Shown: positions 44,275 through 54,155, counted from the first letter of the stretch. The stretch is 64,000 nt of DNA from Paracoccus sp. MA (GCF_020990385.1 NZ_CP087598.1:1036001-1100000), one strand, 5' to 3'. The notes: generated by a model from the sequence alone, not told the origin. Translations and numbers: made by a program.

Positions 44275-44891
44275 CAGATCATCCCCAGCAGATAGACGAA
44301 GGTGAAGACGCCGATCCAGATGACGTCGAGGAAGTGCCAGAACATCGACAGGCAGACCATGCGGCGCTGGTTCGCCGGGATCAGCCCGGTGCGGGTGATC
44401 TGCACCATCAGCGTCACCAGCCAGATCGAGCCGAAGGTGACGTGCAGCCCATGCGTGCCGACCAGCGTGAAGAAGGCCGACAGGAACCCGGACCGCTGCG
44501 GCCCGGCGCCGATATGGATCAGGTGGTGGAACTCGTAAAGCTCGATGCCCAGGAAGCACAGGCCGAAGAACAGCGTCACCGCCAGCCAGCGCAGCGTGCC
44601 GCGCTGGTCGCCCTTGCCCATGGCCAGCATGGCGAAGCCGAAGGTGATCGAGGACAGAAGCAGCATGGCGGTGTTGACCGCCACCAGCTCCAGGTCGAAC
44701 AGATCCTTCGGTCCCGGCCCGGCGGCGAAGCTGGTGCCCAGCACGCCATAGACCGCGAAGAGCACCGCGAACATCAGGCAGTCGCTCATCAGGTAGACCC
44801 AGAAGCCCAGGCTGGTCGAGGCGCCCTCGGGGTGGTGATGGGGCTCAAGCTCCCAGTATTGGCGCATGGTGTCGGTTGTCGCGTGGCTCAT
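44274..44891 (-). CDS. cyoC: Cytochrome bo3/ba3 quinol oxidase subunit III
   Basis: 205 residues with five membrane helices. GFWVYLMSDCLMFAVLFAVYGVL, the subunit III start, and LGIELYEFHHLIHIGAGPQRSGFLSAFFTLVGTHGLHV are diagnostic, and WHFLDVIWIGVFTFVYLLG ends the protein. Subunit III has no redox centre but supports proton-channel uptake and stability of subunit I. It lies 3 bases after cyoB. The N terminus is hydrophilic with a few His residues. Confidence 0.94.
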   Translation of the reverse strand: MSHATTDTMRQYWELEPHHHPEGASTSLGFWVYLMSDCLMFAVLFAVYGVLGTSFAAGPGPKDLFDLELVAVNTAMLLLSSITFGFAMLAMGKGDQRGTLRWLAVTLFFGLCFLGIELYEFHHLIHIGAGPQRSGFLSAFFTLVGTHGLHVTFGSIWLVTLMVQITRTGLIPANQRRMVCLSMFWHFLDVIWIGVFTFVYLLGMI

Positions 44892-44894
44892 CTC

Positions 44895-46901
44895 TCAAAC
44901 CCCCTGCGCAAGCTGGCGCGTCCGGGCATCCTCGGTCGCCTCGATCTCCGAGGCGGGGATGTAATAGTCGCGGTCGTAGTTGAAGGTATGGGCGATCCCG
45001 ACGGCGATGATGCCCAGGAAACTAGCCGCCGCCAGCCACCAGACATACCAGACCAGCGCCATGCCGCAGATGGTCGCCAGCGCGGCCAGGATCACGCCGG
45101 TGCCGGTGTTCTTCGGCATGTGGATGGGCATGAAGCCGGCGGTCGGGCGGGCGGCGCCCTGCTGCTTCATCTCCCACCAGGTATCCAGCCCGTGCGAGAT
45201 CGGGCTGAAGGCGAAGTTGTAGGCCGGGGGCGGCGAGGAGGTCGCCCATTCCAGCGTCCGCCCGTCCCAGGGATCGCCGCTGACGTCGCGATAGTCCGGG
45301 CGGTTGCGGCGCAGGATCGAGACGCCGAACTGCACGAACATGGCCGCGATGCCCGCCGCGATCAGCACCGCGCCGAAGGCGGCGATGGCGAACCAGATCC
45401 GCAGGTCGGGATCGTCGAAGACGCGCAGCCGCCGGGTCACGCCCATCAGGCCCAGGATATAGAGCGGCATGAACGCGACCCAGAAGCCCACGACCCAGAA
45501 CCAGAACGAGACCTTGCCCCAGAACACATCGAGCTTGAAGCCGAAGGCCTTCGGCCACCAGAAGTTGATCGCCGCGAACAGGCCGAACAGCACGCCGCCG
45601 ATGATGACGTTGTGGAAATGCGCAATCAGGAACAGCGAGTTGTGCAGCACGAAGTCGGCAGGCGGCACCGCCAGCAGCACCCCGGTCATGCCGCCCACGA
45701 CGAAGGTCAGCATGAAGGCCACCGTCCACATCATCGGCAGCTCGTAGCGGATGCGGCCGCGATACATGGTGAAGAGCCAGTTGAAGAGCTTGGCCCCGGT
45801 CGGGATCGAGATGATCATCGTGGTGATCCCGAAGAACGAGTTCACCGACGCGCCCGAGCCCATGGTGAAGAAATGGTGCAGCCAGACCAGATAGCTCAGC
45901 ACCGTGATGCAGACGGTGGCATAGACCATCGAGGAATAGCCGAACAGCCGCTTGCCCGAGAAGGTCGAGGTGACTTCCGAAAACACGCCGAACAGCGGCA
46001 GGATCAGGATATAGACCTCGGGGTGGCCCCAGATCCAGATGAGGTTGATATACATCATCGGATTGCCGCCAAGGTCGTTGGTGAAGAAATTGGTGCCCAC
46101 GTAGCGGTCCAGCGTCAGCAGGATCAGCGTCATGGTCAGCACCGGGAACGAGGCGACGATCAGGATATTGGCGCAGAACGAGGTCCAGGTGAAGATCGGC
46201 ATCCGCATCATGGTCATGCCCGGCGCCCGCATCTTCAGGATCGTCACCAGCAGGTTGATGCCCGACAGCGTGGTGCCGACGCCGGCGACCTGAAGCCCCC
46301 AGATGTAATAGTCCACCCCGACCCAGGGGCTGTAGCCGATGCCCGACAGCGGCGGAAAGGCCAGCCAGCCGGTCTGCGCGAACTCGCCCAGAAACAGCGA
46401 GGCCATGGTGATGACCGCACCCCCCACCGTCATCCAGAACGAGAAGTTGTTGAGGAAGGGGAAGGACACGTCGCGCGCGCCGATCTGCAACGGCACGACA
46501 TAGTTCATCAGCCCGGTGATGAAGGGCATCGCCACGAAGAAGATCATGATGACGCCATGCGCCGTGAAGATCTGGTCGTAGTGATGCGCGTTCAGGTAGC
46601 CCTCGGAGCCGCCGAAGGCCCAGACCTGCTGCAGCCGCATCATGACCGCATCGGCAAAGCCGCGCAGGAACATGATCAGCGCCAGGATGATATACATGAT
46701 GCCGATCTTCTTGTGGTCGACCGAGGTGAACCACTCGCGCCAGAGCCAGCCCCAGAGCCGGTATCGCGTCAGCGCCGCAAGCAGCGCGATGCCGCCCAGG
46801 GCGACGACGACGAAGGTGGCCCAGACGATCGGCTCCTTCGGGATCGCGTCCCAGTTCAGCCGGCCGAGAAGAAAGGTGGTCTCGTTGGAAAAGGTAGCCA
46901 T
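44895..46901 (-). CDS. cyoB: Cytochrome bo3/ba3 quinol oxidase subunit I
   Basis: 668 residues with about 15 membrane helices. Metal and heme ligands are visible. [11 protein letters not shown] holds the low-spin heme His. [15 protein letters not shown] holds the CuB His and the crosslinked Tyr of the K channel. WLHHFFTMG provides two more CuB His, and [12 protein letters not shown] holds the high-spin heme His and the other low-spin ligand. [21 protein letters not shown] marks the quinol-oxidase subfamily. It reduces O2 to water and pumps protons. Heme type (o or a) cannot be told from sequence; Paracoccus makes ba3. Confidence 0.97.
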   Translation of the reverse strand: MATFSNETTFLLGRLNWDAIPKEPIVWATFVVVALGGIALLAALTRYRLWGWLWREWFTSVDHKKIGIMYIILALIMFLRGFADAVMMRLQQVWAFGGSEGYLNAHHYDQIFTAHGVIMIFFVAMPFITGLMNYVVPLQIGARDVSFPFLNNFSFWMTVGGAVITMASLFLGEFAQTGWLAFPPLSGIGYSPWVGVDYYIWGLQVAGVGTTLSGINLLVTILKMRAPGMTMMRMPIFTWTSFCANILIVASFPVLTMTLILLTLDRYVGTNFFTNDLGGNPMMYINLIWIWGHPEVYILILPLFGVFSEVTSTFSGKRLFGYSSMVYATVCITVLSYLVWLHHFFTMGSGASVNSFFGITTMIISIPTGAKLFNWLFTMYRGRIRYELPMMWTVAFMLTFVVGGMTGVLLAVPPADFVLHNSLFLIAHFHNVIIGGVLFGLFAAINFWWPKAFGFKLDVFWGKVSFWFWVVGFWVAFMPLYILGLMGVTRRLRVFDDPDLRIWFAIAAFGAVLIAAGIAAMFVQFGVSILRRNRPDYRDVSGDPWDGRTLEWATSSPPPAYNFAFSPISHGLDTWWEMKQQGAARPTAGFMPIHMPKNTGTGVILAALATICGMALVWYVWWLAAASFLGIIAVGIAHTFNYDRDYYIPASEIEATEDARTRQLAQGV

Positions 46902-46914
46902 GCTTTGCGTCCGA

Positions 46915-48117
46915 TCAGAAGTTCCGCGCCCGGCCCTCGGTCGGGTCCAGCAGCGTGACGGCATTGTCTTGCGAAGGGGCGAAGGGCCCTTTCGGCGGCA
47001 CCAGCGCATGGCCGCGCAGCGGGGCCGTGTCCAGCGGCGCGCGGGCCAGCTCGGGCGATTGGCCGAACATCAGCGCCGAATCCTCGGGCGTGCAGAACGA
47101 GGCGACCTGGAACGGCTCCCAGCCCAGCACCGGCGCGCGGGTGCCGCGGCGCTGATGCTTGTCATAGGTCAGCTGGGTCATGTTCATGGTGCCGGCCAGC
47201 CCGGTGCCGCCCTGCGCGTCCAGCGCCATCATCTCGGCCATGCAGATCTTGCCCGGCTCGACGCACATGTTGACGATGCGCTGGAACAGCTGCGGATCGA
47301 CCTCGGCGAAGGACATCGGCGGCACGTTCTCGCTGGGCGCCTCCAGTTCCAGGTAGCGCGGGCGGTCCAGCGTGCCGCCCGAGGCCCGCGCCTTCTCGAC
47401 CCAGGCGTCGAATCCCGCCTCGTCGGTGGCCAGTGCCTTGAAATGCATGCCCGAAAAGCCGTGCCCCGAGTAATGCGAGGCGATGCCCTTGTATTCGCCG
47501 GGATGGTTGAAGACGCCGTTCAGCTTGGTCTCCATCCCCGGCATGGCATAGATCATCCCGGCCATCGCCGGAATGTAGAAGGCGTTCATCACCGAGGTCG
47601 AGGTCAGGGTGAACGCGACCGGGCGATCCACCGGCACCGCCATCTCGTTGACCGAGGCGATGCCCTGCTCGGGATAGATGAACAGCCATTTCCAGTCCAT
47701 CGCCACCACCTGCACCGGCAGGGGCCTGTGCTCTTCGGTCACCGGCCGGTCAGAGGCGATGCGGTCCAGCGGCCGGTAGGGGTCCAGAAGATGCGTGCCG
47801 ACCCAGGTCAGCGCGCCCAGGGTGATGATGATCAGCAGCGGCGCCGCCCAGATGACGAATTCCAGCTTGGTCGAATGGTCCCAGTCCGGGCGGTAGACCG
47901 CGTCCCTGTTCCTTTCGCGGTAGCGGCGGGCGAAGACCACGGTCAGCACCATCACCGGCACGATGATCAGCAGCATCAGCAGGGTCGAGATCACCAGAAG
48001 GTCGCGCTGGCGCGCGGCGATGTCGCCTGCCGGGGCCAGGACCTCGGCCTTGCAGGCGGCAAGGGGAAGCAGAAGGGCAAGCCATGGCAGGCGGGCGAAT
48101 GTTCGTTTATGGGTCAT
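46915..48117 (-). CDS. cyoA: Cytochrome bo3/ba3 quinol oxidase subunit II
   Basis: 400 residues. It is a lipoprotein with signal [22 protein letters not shown] and two membrane helices (about 44-66 and 90-110). A periplasmic cupredoxin-fold domain follows ([46 protein letters not shown]). The CuA cysteines of cytochrome c oxidases are absent, as expected for a quinol oxidase. An extended C-terminal part ends at a Pro-rich tail. It heads the operon cyoABCD-surf1, whose promoter region contains an FNR-type box. Confidence 0.95.
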   Translation of the reverse strand: MTHKRTFARLPWLALLLPLAACKAEVLAPAGDIAARQRDLLVISTLLMLLIIVPVMVLTVVFARRYRERNRDAVYRPDWDHSTKLEFVIWAAPLLIIITLGALTWVGTHLLDPYRPLDRIASDRPVTEEHRPLPVQVVAMDWKWLFIYPEQGIASVNEMAVPVDRPVAFTLTSTSVMNAFYIPAMAGMIYAMPGMETKLNGVFNHPGEYKGIASHYSGHGFSGMHFKALATDEAGFDAWVEKARASGGTLDRPRYLELEAPSENVPPMSFAEVDPQLFQRIVNMCVEPGKICMAEMMALDAQGGTGLAGTMNMTQLTYDKHQRRGTRAPVLGWEPFQVASFCTPEDSALMFGQSPELARAPLDTAPLRGHALVPPKGPFAPSQDNAVTLLDPTEGRARNF

Positions 48118-48190
48118 GGAACGATCCGAGGTCCGTGAAGCGTCGAGGCAGACGGCGGGAAAGGGGGCCGAGTCGCGGATGCGCGGCACG

Positions 48191-48221
48191 ATATCAGGTT
48201 AGTTACCTTGACCTGGATCAA
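48191..48221 (-). promoter_or_regulatory. FNR-type box and promoter region of the quinol oxidase operon
   Basis: The 14-base TTGAC-CTGG-ATCAA (48208-48221) matches the FNR consensus TTGAT-N4-ATCAA at 9 of 10 positions. On the minus strand it overlaps TTGATC as a candidate -35, with TGATAT (48191-48196) as the -10 at 19 bases. The box is 91-104 bases upstream of cyoA and 128 bases before the divergent MFS gene. An Fnr-type oxygen regulator such as FnrP is the expected ligand. Confidence 0.6.
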
Positions 48222-48348
48222 ATCGGTATGCGACGATTTGCCGTATGCTTTTTGCCCCCCGCTTGCGGCAGCAATAGGGACGGAAATGCCGCGGCGGGCT
48301 TGGTCCATGCGCGGTGCGGATCTGGATCGGATCGGATTCTTCGGGAAC

Positions 48349-49677
48349 ATGAGCACAACCTCCTCCATGCCCGCCGGGCAAGCCGCGCAATCGCCCGCCT
48401 CGCCGGGGCGTCACAAGGTCTCGCCCTCGGATATCGCCGTGGGCGTCATCATCGGGCGCACCTCGGAATTCTTCGATTTCTTCGTCTTCGCCATCGCCTC
48501 GGTGATCGTCTTTCCGCAGCGGATCTTTCCCTTCACCGATCCGCTGACCGGGACGCTGTTGTCCTTCGCGCTGCTGGCGCTGGCCTTCGTCGCCCGGCCG
48601 CTGGGCAGCGCGCTGTTCATGAGCATCGACCGCCGCCACGGCCGCGTCACCAAGCTGACCGCGGCGCTGTTCCTGATGGGGACCGCCACCGTGGCCATGG
48701 GCCTGATCCCCAGCTACGAGAATGTCGGCGGCTGGGCCGTGATCATCCTGGCCGTGCTGCGCATCGCGCAGGGCCTGGCACTGGGAGGGGCCTGGGACGG
48801 CATGCCCGCGCTTCTGGCGCTGACCGCGCCGCGCAGCCGCCGCGGCTTTTACGCCATGGTGCCGCAGCTGGGCGCGCCGATCGGGCTGATCGTCGCCACG
48901 CTGCTTTTCGCCTATCTGGCGGCCAACCTGACGGCGCAGGATTTCCTGGACTGGGGCTGGCGCTATCCGTTCTTCGTCGCCTTCTCGGTCAATGTCGTGG
49001 CGCTGTTCGCGCGGCTGCGCATCGTCGCCACCGAGGAATTCGCCGAGCTCTTCGAATCGCGCGAGCTGCAGCCGACCCGCATCGGCAGGACCCTGCGCGA
49101 GGATGGCGGCGCCATCCTGCTCGGCATCTTCGTGCCGCTGGCCAGCTTTGCCATGTTCCACATGGTCACGGTCTATCCGCTGTCCTGGATCTTTCTTTAC
49201 ACCAACGAGACGCTGCTGAGCTTCCTGATCATCGAGGCCGTGGCCGCGACCGGCGGCATCGCCGCCATCCTGCTGTCGGGCTGGCTGGCCGACCGCATCG
49301 GCCGGCGGCGCCTGCTGCTGATCGGGGCGCTGCTGATCGCCGGCTTCGCCGTGCTCGCGCCGCTGCTGCTGTCGGCGGGCAAGACCGGCGAGGTGGTCTA
49401 CATGATCGTCGGCTTCTTCATCCTGGGCCTCAGCTTCGGGCAAAGCTCGGGCGCGGTCGCCTCGCTGTTCGAGGCGCGCAACCGCTATACCGGCTCGGCC
49501 ATCGTCTCGGACCTGGCCTGGATGTTCGGCGCCGGCTTCGCGCCGCTGACGGCGCTGCTGCTCTCGACCTGGCTGGGCCTGCCGGCGGCGGGGCTGTATC
49601 TGCTGTCGGGCGCGGTCTGCTCGACCATCGCCATCCTGCTGTCGGGCCGGCTGGATTTCCGCGACGCCGGAACCTGA
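48349..49677 (+). CDS. MFS transporter, metabolite:H+ symporter family
   Basis: 442 residues, 12 membrane helices. IIGRTSEFFDFFVFAIASVIVFPQ is the typical first helix of the MHS (ProP/ShiA/KgtP) subfamily. RPLGSALFMSIDRRHGRVTKL is the loop 2-3 motif; GLALGGAWDG and WLADRIGRRRLLLIGALLI are the second. These carry organic acids, betaines or similar solutes with protons. ATG 48349 is followed by a soluble N terminus (STTSSMPAGQAAQSPAS). It shares a 231-base promoter region with cyoA; the substrate is unknown. Confidence 0.87.
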   Translation: MSTTSSMPAGQAAQSPASPGRHKVSPSDIAVGVIIGRTSEFFDFFVFAIASVIVFPQRIFPFTDPLTGTLLSFALLALAFVARPLGSALFMSIDRRHGRVTKLTAALFLMGTATVAMGLIPSYENVGGWAVIILAVLRIAQGLALGGAWDGMPALLALTAPRSRRGFYAMVPQLGAPIGLIVATLLFAYLAANLTAQDFLDWGWRYPFFVAFSVNVVALFARLRIVATEEFAELFESRELQPTRIGRTLREDGGAILLGIFVPLASFAMFHMVTVYPLSWIFLYTNETLLSFLIIEAVAATGGIAAILLSGWLADRIGRRRLLLIGALLIAGFAVLAPLLLSAGKTGEVVYMIVGFFILGLSFGQSSGAVASLFEARNRYTGSAIVSDLAWMFGAGFAPLTALLLSTWLGLPAAGLYLLSGAVCSTIAILLSGRLDFRDAGT

Positions 49678-49705
49678 GATCCGGCGGGCGGAGCCGGCGC
49701 CCCCC

Positions 49706-51172
49706 CTATCCCGCCATCTCGCGCAGCGCATCGCCGATGCGGCGGATGCCCTCGGGGATGCGCTCGGCCGAGATCGAGGAATAGGCGAGGCGATAGAAGC
49801 CGCTGCCGCGACCGGGAGAGGCGAAGAACGGCGCCCCCGGCTCGATCAGCACCTCGCGCGTCTTGAGCCGGGCCGCAAGCGCGGCCGAATCCACCCCCTC
49901 GGGCGTTGCCAGCCAGAAACTCGACCCGCCGGTCGCCCCGGGCGAGGCGAGGCGCAGCCCCTCGCGCGCGATGGCGGCCAGCATCACCTCGCGCCGCCGG
50001 GCATAGGCGCGGCGCATGCGGTTGGCCTGCGCGTCGTAATGGCCCAGCGACAGGAAATGCGCCAGCGTGCGCTGCATGTGGCCGGGCGGGTGGCGCAGCA
50101 CCATGCCGCGCAGCGCCCGCGCCTCGGCGATGAAACGGGGATCGGCCACGACATAGCCCAGCCGCACGCCTGGAAAGACCGATTTCGAGAAGGAGCCGAT
50201 ATAGATCACCGCCCCGGCCCGGTCGATGGCCTTGAGCGCGGGCGAAGGCGCGCCGGCGAAGGACATCTCGAATTCGTAATCGTCCTCGACCACCGCGAAG
50301 CCCTGCGCCTGGGCGCGGGCCAGCAGTTCCTTGCGCCGGGCCAGCGGCATGGTGGAATTGGTCGGGCATTGGTGGCTGGCGGTGGTGAAGACCGCGGCGA
50401 TGCCGGGCGGGATGGCGTCGGGCGGCAGGCCGCGCGCATCGACCGGGACCGGCAGGATGCGGGCGCGGCTGGCCAGCAGGATCTCGCGCTGGCCGGGATA
50501 GGAGGGATCCTCGACCGCGCAGGAGGTGCCGGGGCGCAAGAGCAGCTGCGCCACCAGCCACAGCGCGTTCTGCGCCCCCATGGTCAGCAGGATCTCGTCG
50601 CGCCCGGCGCTGATGCCGCGCCGGGGCAGGATCTGGCGGGCGATGTGATCGACCAGCTCCGGGTCGTCGGCATCGTAGAGATCGCCGGTGACGGAATCGA
50701 ATTCGCGCCGGCCCAAGGTGCGCATGGCGCAGTCGCGCCAGGCGGCATGGTCGACCAGCGCCGGATCGGCCTGGCCATAGACGAAGGGATAGGCGAAGCG
50801 GCGCCAGTCGCGCTCGCGATCCGTGCGGGCCGCGCGGGCGAAACGGCCTTCCAGCTGGCTGTCCCAGTCGAAGCGCGGCGTGTCCGGGGCGGGGGGCTCG
50901 GCCTCCAGCCGCCGCTCGATGCCGTCCGAGATGTAATGGCCCGAGCGGTCGCGGCTGGCCAGGTAATCGGTCGAGACGAGCTCCGCGAAGGCCTGCGCCA
51001 CGGTCACCCGCGCCACGCCCAGATGCCGGGCCAGCGCCCGGGTCGAGGGCAGTTTCTCGCCCGCGCGGAAGCGGCCGGCGGTTACCGCGGCGATGATCTG
51101 GCGGCGCAGCTGCACCTGCAGGGGCAGGCCGGCGGCATGGTCCAGGAAGAAGGCGTCGGGGGGAATCGGCAT
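49706..51172 (-). CDS. MocR/PdxR-type transcriptional regulator (GntR + aminotransferase fold)
   Basis: 488 residues. The N-terminal GntR helix-turn-helix (about 15-75) reads QVQLRRQIIAAVTAGRFRAGEKLPSTRALARHLGVARVTVAQAFAEL. The rest is a class I aminotransferase-like domain with the PLP lysine K330 in YIGSFSKSVFPGVRLGY. TSFCAVEDPSYPG and the C-terminal Arg in FYRLAYSS follow. These regulators sense an amine or pyridoxal through PLP. It is codirectional with and 62 bases downstream of the Tpa-like aminotransferase, resembling TauR-tpa pairings, so the aminotransferase gene is the likely target. Confidence 0.9.
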   Translation of the reverse strand: MPIPPDAFFLDHAAGLPLQVQLRRQIIAAVTAGRFRAGEKLPSTRALARHLGVARVTVAQAFAELVSTDYLASRDRSGHYISDGIERRLEAEPPAPDTPRFDWDSQLEGRFARAARTDRERDWRRFAYPFVYGQADPALVDHAAWRDCAMRTLGRREFDSVTGDLYDADDPELVDHIARQILPRRGISAGRDEILLTMGAQNALWLVAQLLLRPGTSCAVEDPSYPGQREILLASRARILPVPVDARGLPPDAIPPGIAAVFTTASHQCPTNSTMPLARRKELLARAQAQGFAVVEDDYEFEMSFAGAPSPALKAIDRAGAVIYIGSFSKSVFPGVRLGYVVADPRFIAEARALRGMVLRHPPGHMQRTLAHFLSLGHYDAQANRMRRAYARRREVMLAAIAREGLRLASPGATGGSSFWLATPEGVDSAALAARLKTREVLIEPGAPFFASPGRGSGFYRLAYSSISAERIPEGIRRIGDALREMAG

Positions 51173-51177
51173 GGGGT

Positions 51178-51229
51178 GATCCGCGGCGGCTGACGGGGTC
51201 CATCAGTTCCCCGAATGCCGCCGCGGATC
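51178..51229 (-). terminator. Long perfect hairpin between the aminotransferase and mocR genes
   Basis: GATCCGCGGCGGC (51178-51190) and GCCGCCGCGGATC (51217-51229) are perfectly inverted 13-base arms around 26 bases, in which GGGG and CCCC can also pair. It ends 5 bases before the mocR start codon on the minus strand. No T tract follows, so attenuation or translation control is as likely as termination. Confidence 0.5.
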
Positions 51230-51234
51230 AAGGG

Positions 51235-52614
51235 TCAGGCAAAGACCTTGGTCAGGGCGTTGTCGATGGCATCGGTGATGCGGTCGATGTCGTCGGCCGT
51301 GGCGATCAGCGCCGGCGACAGGCAAAGCGTGTTGTTGAAGCCGGGCAGCGAGCGGTTGGTCGCGCCGATGATGACGCCCTGCGCAAGGCAGTCAGCCACG
51401 ACGGCCTGCACCTTCTTCTCGTCCATCGGCTCTTTCGTGGCGCGGTCCGAGACCAGCTCGGCGCCGCAGAACAGGCCCTTGCCGCGCACGTCGCCGATGA
51501 CCTTGTGCTTTTCCATCAGCGCGTTGAGGTTCGCCAGCGTGCGCTCGCCCATGGCGACGGTGTTGTCGAGCAGGCCCTCGTCCTCGATGATGCGCATGTT
51601 CTCGATCGCCGCCACCGGCCCCGAGGTGCAGCCGCCGAAGGTCGAGATGTCGCGGAAGAAGCTCATGCCGTCCTCGGGCGCGTCCTTGAACATCTCGAAG
51701 ACGCGTTCGGTGGTGACGGTGCAGGAGATCGCCGCATAGCCCGAGGCGACGCCCTTGGCCATGGTGACGAAATCCGGCTCGATCCCGTATTGCTGATAGC
51801 CGAACCAGGTGCCGGTGCGGCCAAGCCCGCAGACCACCTCGTCGATATGCAGCAGGATGTCGTATTTGCGGCAGATCTCCTGCACGCGTTGCCAATAGCC
51901 TTCGGGCGGGGTGATGACGCCGCCGCCGGCCGTCACCGGCTCCAGCACGAGGCAACCCACGGTATCGGGGCCTTCGCGCAGGATCACCTCCTCGATGGCG
52001 TCGGCGGCGCGCTCGCCATAGTTTTCCACGTCCCATTGCTTGCGGTATTCAAGGCAATGCGGCACGCGCACGAAGCCGTCGGGGAAGGGACCGTAGGCGA
52101 TGGCGCGCTGGTCCTGGCCGCTGGTCGCCAGCGTGCCGATGGTGGTGCCGTGATAGTCGCGGTCGCGATAGAGGATCTTCCATTTCTTGCCGCCATGGTG
52201 GCGCGCCGCGATCTGGCGCACCATCTTGTAGACCTTCTCGTTCGCCTCGGAGCCCGAGTTCGAGTAATAGACCCGGGTCATGCCCGGCATCTTCTCGATC
52301 AGCTTTCGGGCGAAGACGGCGCCCGGCACGGTGCCGGCGGCGCCTGCGTAATAGTTCAGCTTGACCAGCTGGTCGCGGATCGCATTGGCGATGCTTTCGC
52401 GGCCGTAGCCCACGTTCACGGTCCAGACGCCGCCCGAGACGGCATCGAGGAACTCGCGCCCGGTGGCGTCCCACAGCCGCATGCCCTTGCCCTCGACGAA
52501 GACGCGCGGGTCGATGGTCTCATACTGCTTGTGCTGGCTGAGGTGGTGCCAGACATGGGCGCGGTCGGCGGCCACCACATGCGACATGTCGTTGGGGTTC
52601 AGATCGAGCGTCAT
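51235..52614 (-). CDS. tpa: Class III aminotransferase, taurine--pyruvate aminotransferase-like
   Basis: 459 residues. The PLP lysine is K287 in DFVTMAKGVASGY, the cofactor Asp is in LLHIDEVVCGLGRTG (D258), and SNSGSEANEKVYKMVRQIA is the phosphate-binding loop. The start (DMSHVVAADRAHVWHHLSQHK) and VGYGRESIANAIRDQL are very like taurine--pyruvate aminotransferases of Rhodobacterales. That family moves the amino group of taurine or hypotaurine to pyruvate, but no sulfoacetaldehyde acetyltransferase is near, so another omega-amine is possible. Start 52614 gives the family N terminus. It is divergent from the ABC transporter operon. Confidence 0.8.
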   Translation of the reverse strand: MTLDLNPNDMSHVVAADRAHVWHHLSQHKQYETIDPRVFVEGKGMRLWDATGREFLDAVSGGVWTVNVGYGRESIANAIRDQLVKLNYYAGAAGTVPGAVFARKLIEKMPGMTRVYYSNSGSEANEKVYKMVRQIAARHHGGKKWKILYRDRDYHGTTIGTLATSGQDQRAIAYGPFPDGFVRVPHCLEYRKQWDVENYGERAADAIEEVILREGPDTVGCLVLEPVTAGGGVITPPEGYWQRVQEICRKYDILLHIDEVVCGLGRTGTWFGYQQYGIEPDFVTMAKGVASGYAAISCTVTTERVFEMFKDAPEDGMSFFRDISTFGGCTSGPVAAIENMRIIEDEGLLDNTVAMGERTLANLNALMEKHKVIGDVRGKGLFCGAELVSDRATKEPMDEKKVQAVVADCLAQGVIIGATNRSLPGFNNTLCLSPALIATADDIDRITDAIDNALTKVFA

Positions 52615-52943
52615 GGCCGGACTCCTGCGCAAAGGGGTTTTCTTCTGACTGCGCCCGAACGCGGCAAAGCGATAGAGCCAGATTGTGCCAATACATGGGG
52701 CCAGTTTGGCGAGCCTGGGCCGAATCGGATGCGGTGGCAGGCCCTTGTCGCGCATTTCCACGCGGCCGCTTTTGCGGATGCGAAAGTATTGCTGCGTCGC
52801 AGAAACAGTTAACAGATTGATTTAAAACTGAAATATTTAGAGCGCAAGGCGAGACCGCTTATAGACAGATAATCATATCTATCCGTATAGTTTTGAAAGT
52901 TGCCTCCCAAGAACCAATGCAACGCCAACAACAGGGTTTGCTC
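52615..52943. promoter_or_regulatory. 329-base divergent regulatory region (aminotransferase / ABC operon)
   Basis: This is the only gene-free stretch over 300 bases. The right half is AT-rich. TTAACA (52809-52814) and AATATT (52832-52837) form a candidate promoter for the ABC operon with a 17-base spacer. An inverted repeat, GACAGATA-ATCA-TATCTATC (52864-52883), with one mismatch in 8-base arms, lies between it and the binding-protein gene. The left half has repeats of GCCAG(A/T) (52677, 52700), possibly for the MocR protein. Confidence 0.45.
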
Positions 52944-54155
52944 ATGCTCAATCGTCGCCGTTTCCTGACCACATCCACGCTGGCCGCGGCCTCGCTCGCC
53001 GCGCCGGGGCTTGTCACCCGCGCCCTTGCCCAGGGCGAGGCGCTGAAGATCGGCGTGCCGGTGCCGATCTCGGGCGCCTTCGCGGCCAACGGCAAATTCG
53101 CCACCATCGGCGCGGTGATGGCCGCCGAAGAGGTCGCGGCCGCGCATGGCGTGCAGGTCTCGACCCTCGACCTCGATACCGAGGGAAAGCCCGCGACCGC
53201 GGTGCGCAAGGTGCAGGATGCGCTGGCGCAGGACGGGGTGAAGCTGTTCGCGGGCGGCATCCTCTCGTCGGAATCGCTGGCCATGGGCAAGGAGGTCGAG
53301 CGCGGCGGCGGCGCCTTCATGACCACCGCCGGCGCCGACGAGATCACCGGCGTCGATTGCAATAAGGCCACTTTCCGCTGGTCGGTGCCGACCTATGGCG
53401 CCATCAACGAAACCGTGCGCCCGATCATCGACGCGCTGCCCGATGCCAAGAAATGGTATACGATCACCCCGCAATATGTCTTTGGCGACGGGCTGCTGAA
53501 CGCCGCCAAGGATGTGTTCGCGGAAAAGGGCATCGAGCATGTCGGCAACAGCTACCATTCGCTGACCGACAAGGAATTTTCCGGCTACCTGACCAATGCC
53601 ATCGCCGCGCAGCCCGACGTGCTCTTGCTGCTGAACTTCGGCGCGCAAAGCTCGGACACGCTGCGGCAGGCGGTCAGCTTTGGCCTCAAGCAGCGCATGA
53701 CCATCGTCGTCGCCTGGGCCTCGGGGCTGGAGCAGTTCGAGGCGCTGGGGCCGGATATCTGCGAAGGCGTCTATTTCGGCGCGCAATACTGGCACGGCGC
53801 CGATTCGGCGCTGAACCGCGAGCTGGTCGCCAAGGTGCAGGAAAAGCACGGCTTCAACCCGAACTATTCCTTTGCCGGTTCTTATATCTGCGCGAAACTG
53901 CTGCTGGAGGCGGCGGTCAAGGCCGGCTCGCCGGATGGGGCGGGCGTCGCCGCGGCGCTGAACGGGCTGAAATACCAGGGCCTGACCGGCGAGGAAGAGA
54001 TCCGCGCCGCCGACCACCAGGTCATCAAGGACTACTACCTGCTCAAGGGCAAGGCCAAGGCCGACATGGCCGACAAGGACGATTACGCCGAGATCATCAG
54101 CGCCGGCAAATCCTTCCTTGCGCCAGAGGATGCCGGCTGCGCCATGCCCGCCTGA
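52944..54155 (+). CDS. ABC transporter substrate-binding protein, branched-chain/HAAT type, Tat-exported
   Basis: 403 residues from ATG 52944. NRRRFLTTSTLAAASLAAPGLVTRALA is a twin-arginine signal peptide, so the protein is exported folded. The mature part begins LKIGVPVPISGAFAANGKFATIGAVMAAEEV, the Leu/Ile/Val-binding (LivK, peripla_BP_6) fold, with the two lobes visible through YQTITPQYVFGDGL-like and SYICAKLLLEA segments. The ligand is not predictable; such proteins bind amino acids, amides, urea or aromatic acids. It is the first gene of a transporter-hydrolase operon. A hairpin lies after it. Confidence 0.88.
   Translation: MLNRRRFLTTSTLAAASLAAPGLVTRALAQGEALKIGVPVPISGAFAANGKFATIGAVMAAEEVAAAHGVQVSTLDLDTEGKPATAVRKVQDALAQDGVKLFAGGILSSESLAMGKEVERGGGAFMTTAGADEITGVDCNKATFRWSVPTYGAINETVRPIIDALPDAKKWYTITPQYVFGDGLLNAAKDVFAEKGIEHVGNSYHSLTDKEFSGYLTNAIAAQPDVLLLLNFGAQSSDTLRQAVSFGLKQRMTIVVAWASGLEQFEALGPDICEGVYFGAQYWHGADSALNRELVAKVQEKHGFNPNYSFAGSYICAKLLLEAAVKAGSPDGAGVAAALNGLKYQGLTGEEEIRAADHQVIKDYYLLKGKAKADMADKDDYAEIISAGKSFLAPEDAGCAMPA

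Noticed and set aside
44334..46958. An 874-codon plus-strand frame opposite cyoC and cyoB
   Set aside because: The product is dominated by His, Arg, Gln and Asp repeats typical of an antisense shadow of membrane-protein codons; no start signal or domain.
52677..52705. MocR direct repeats GCCAGA and GCCAGT 23 bases apart
   Set aside because: Six-base matches in GC-rich DNA are expected by chance; kept only as a remark in the regulatory-region entry.
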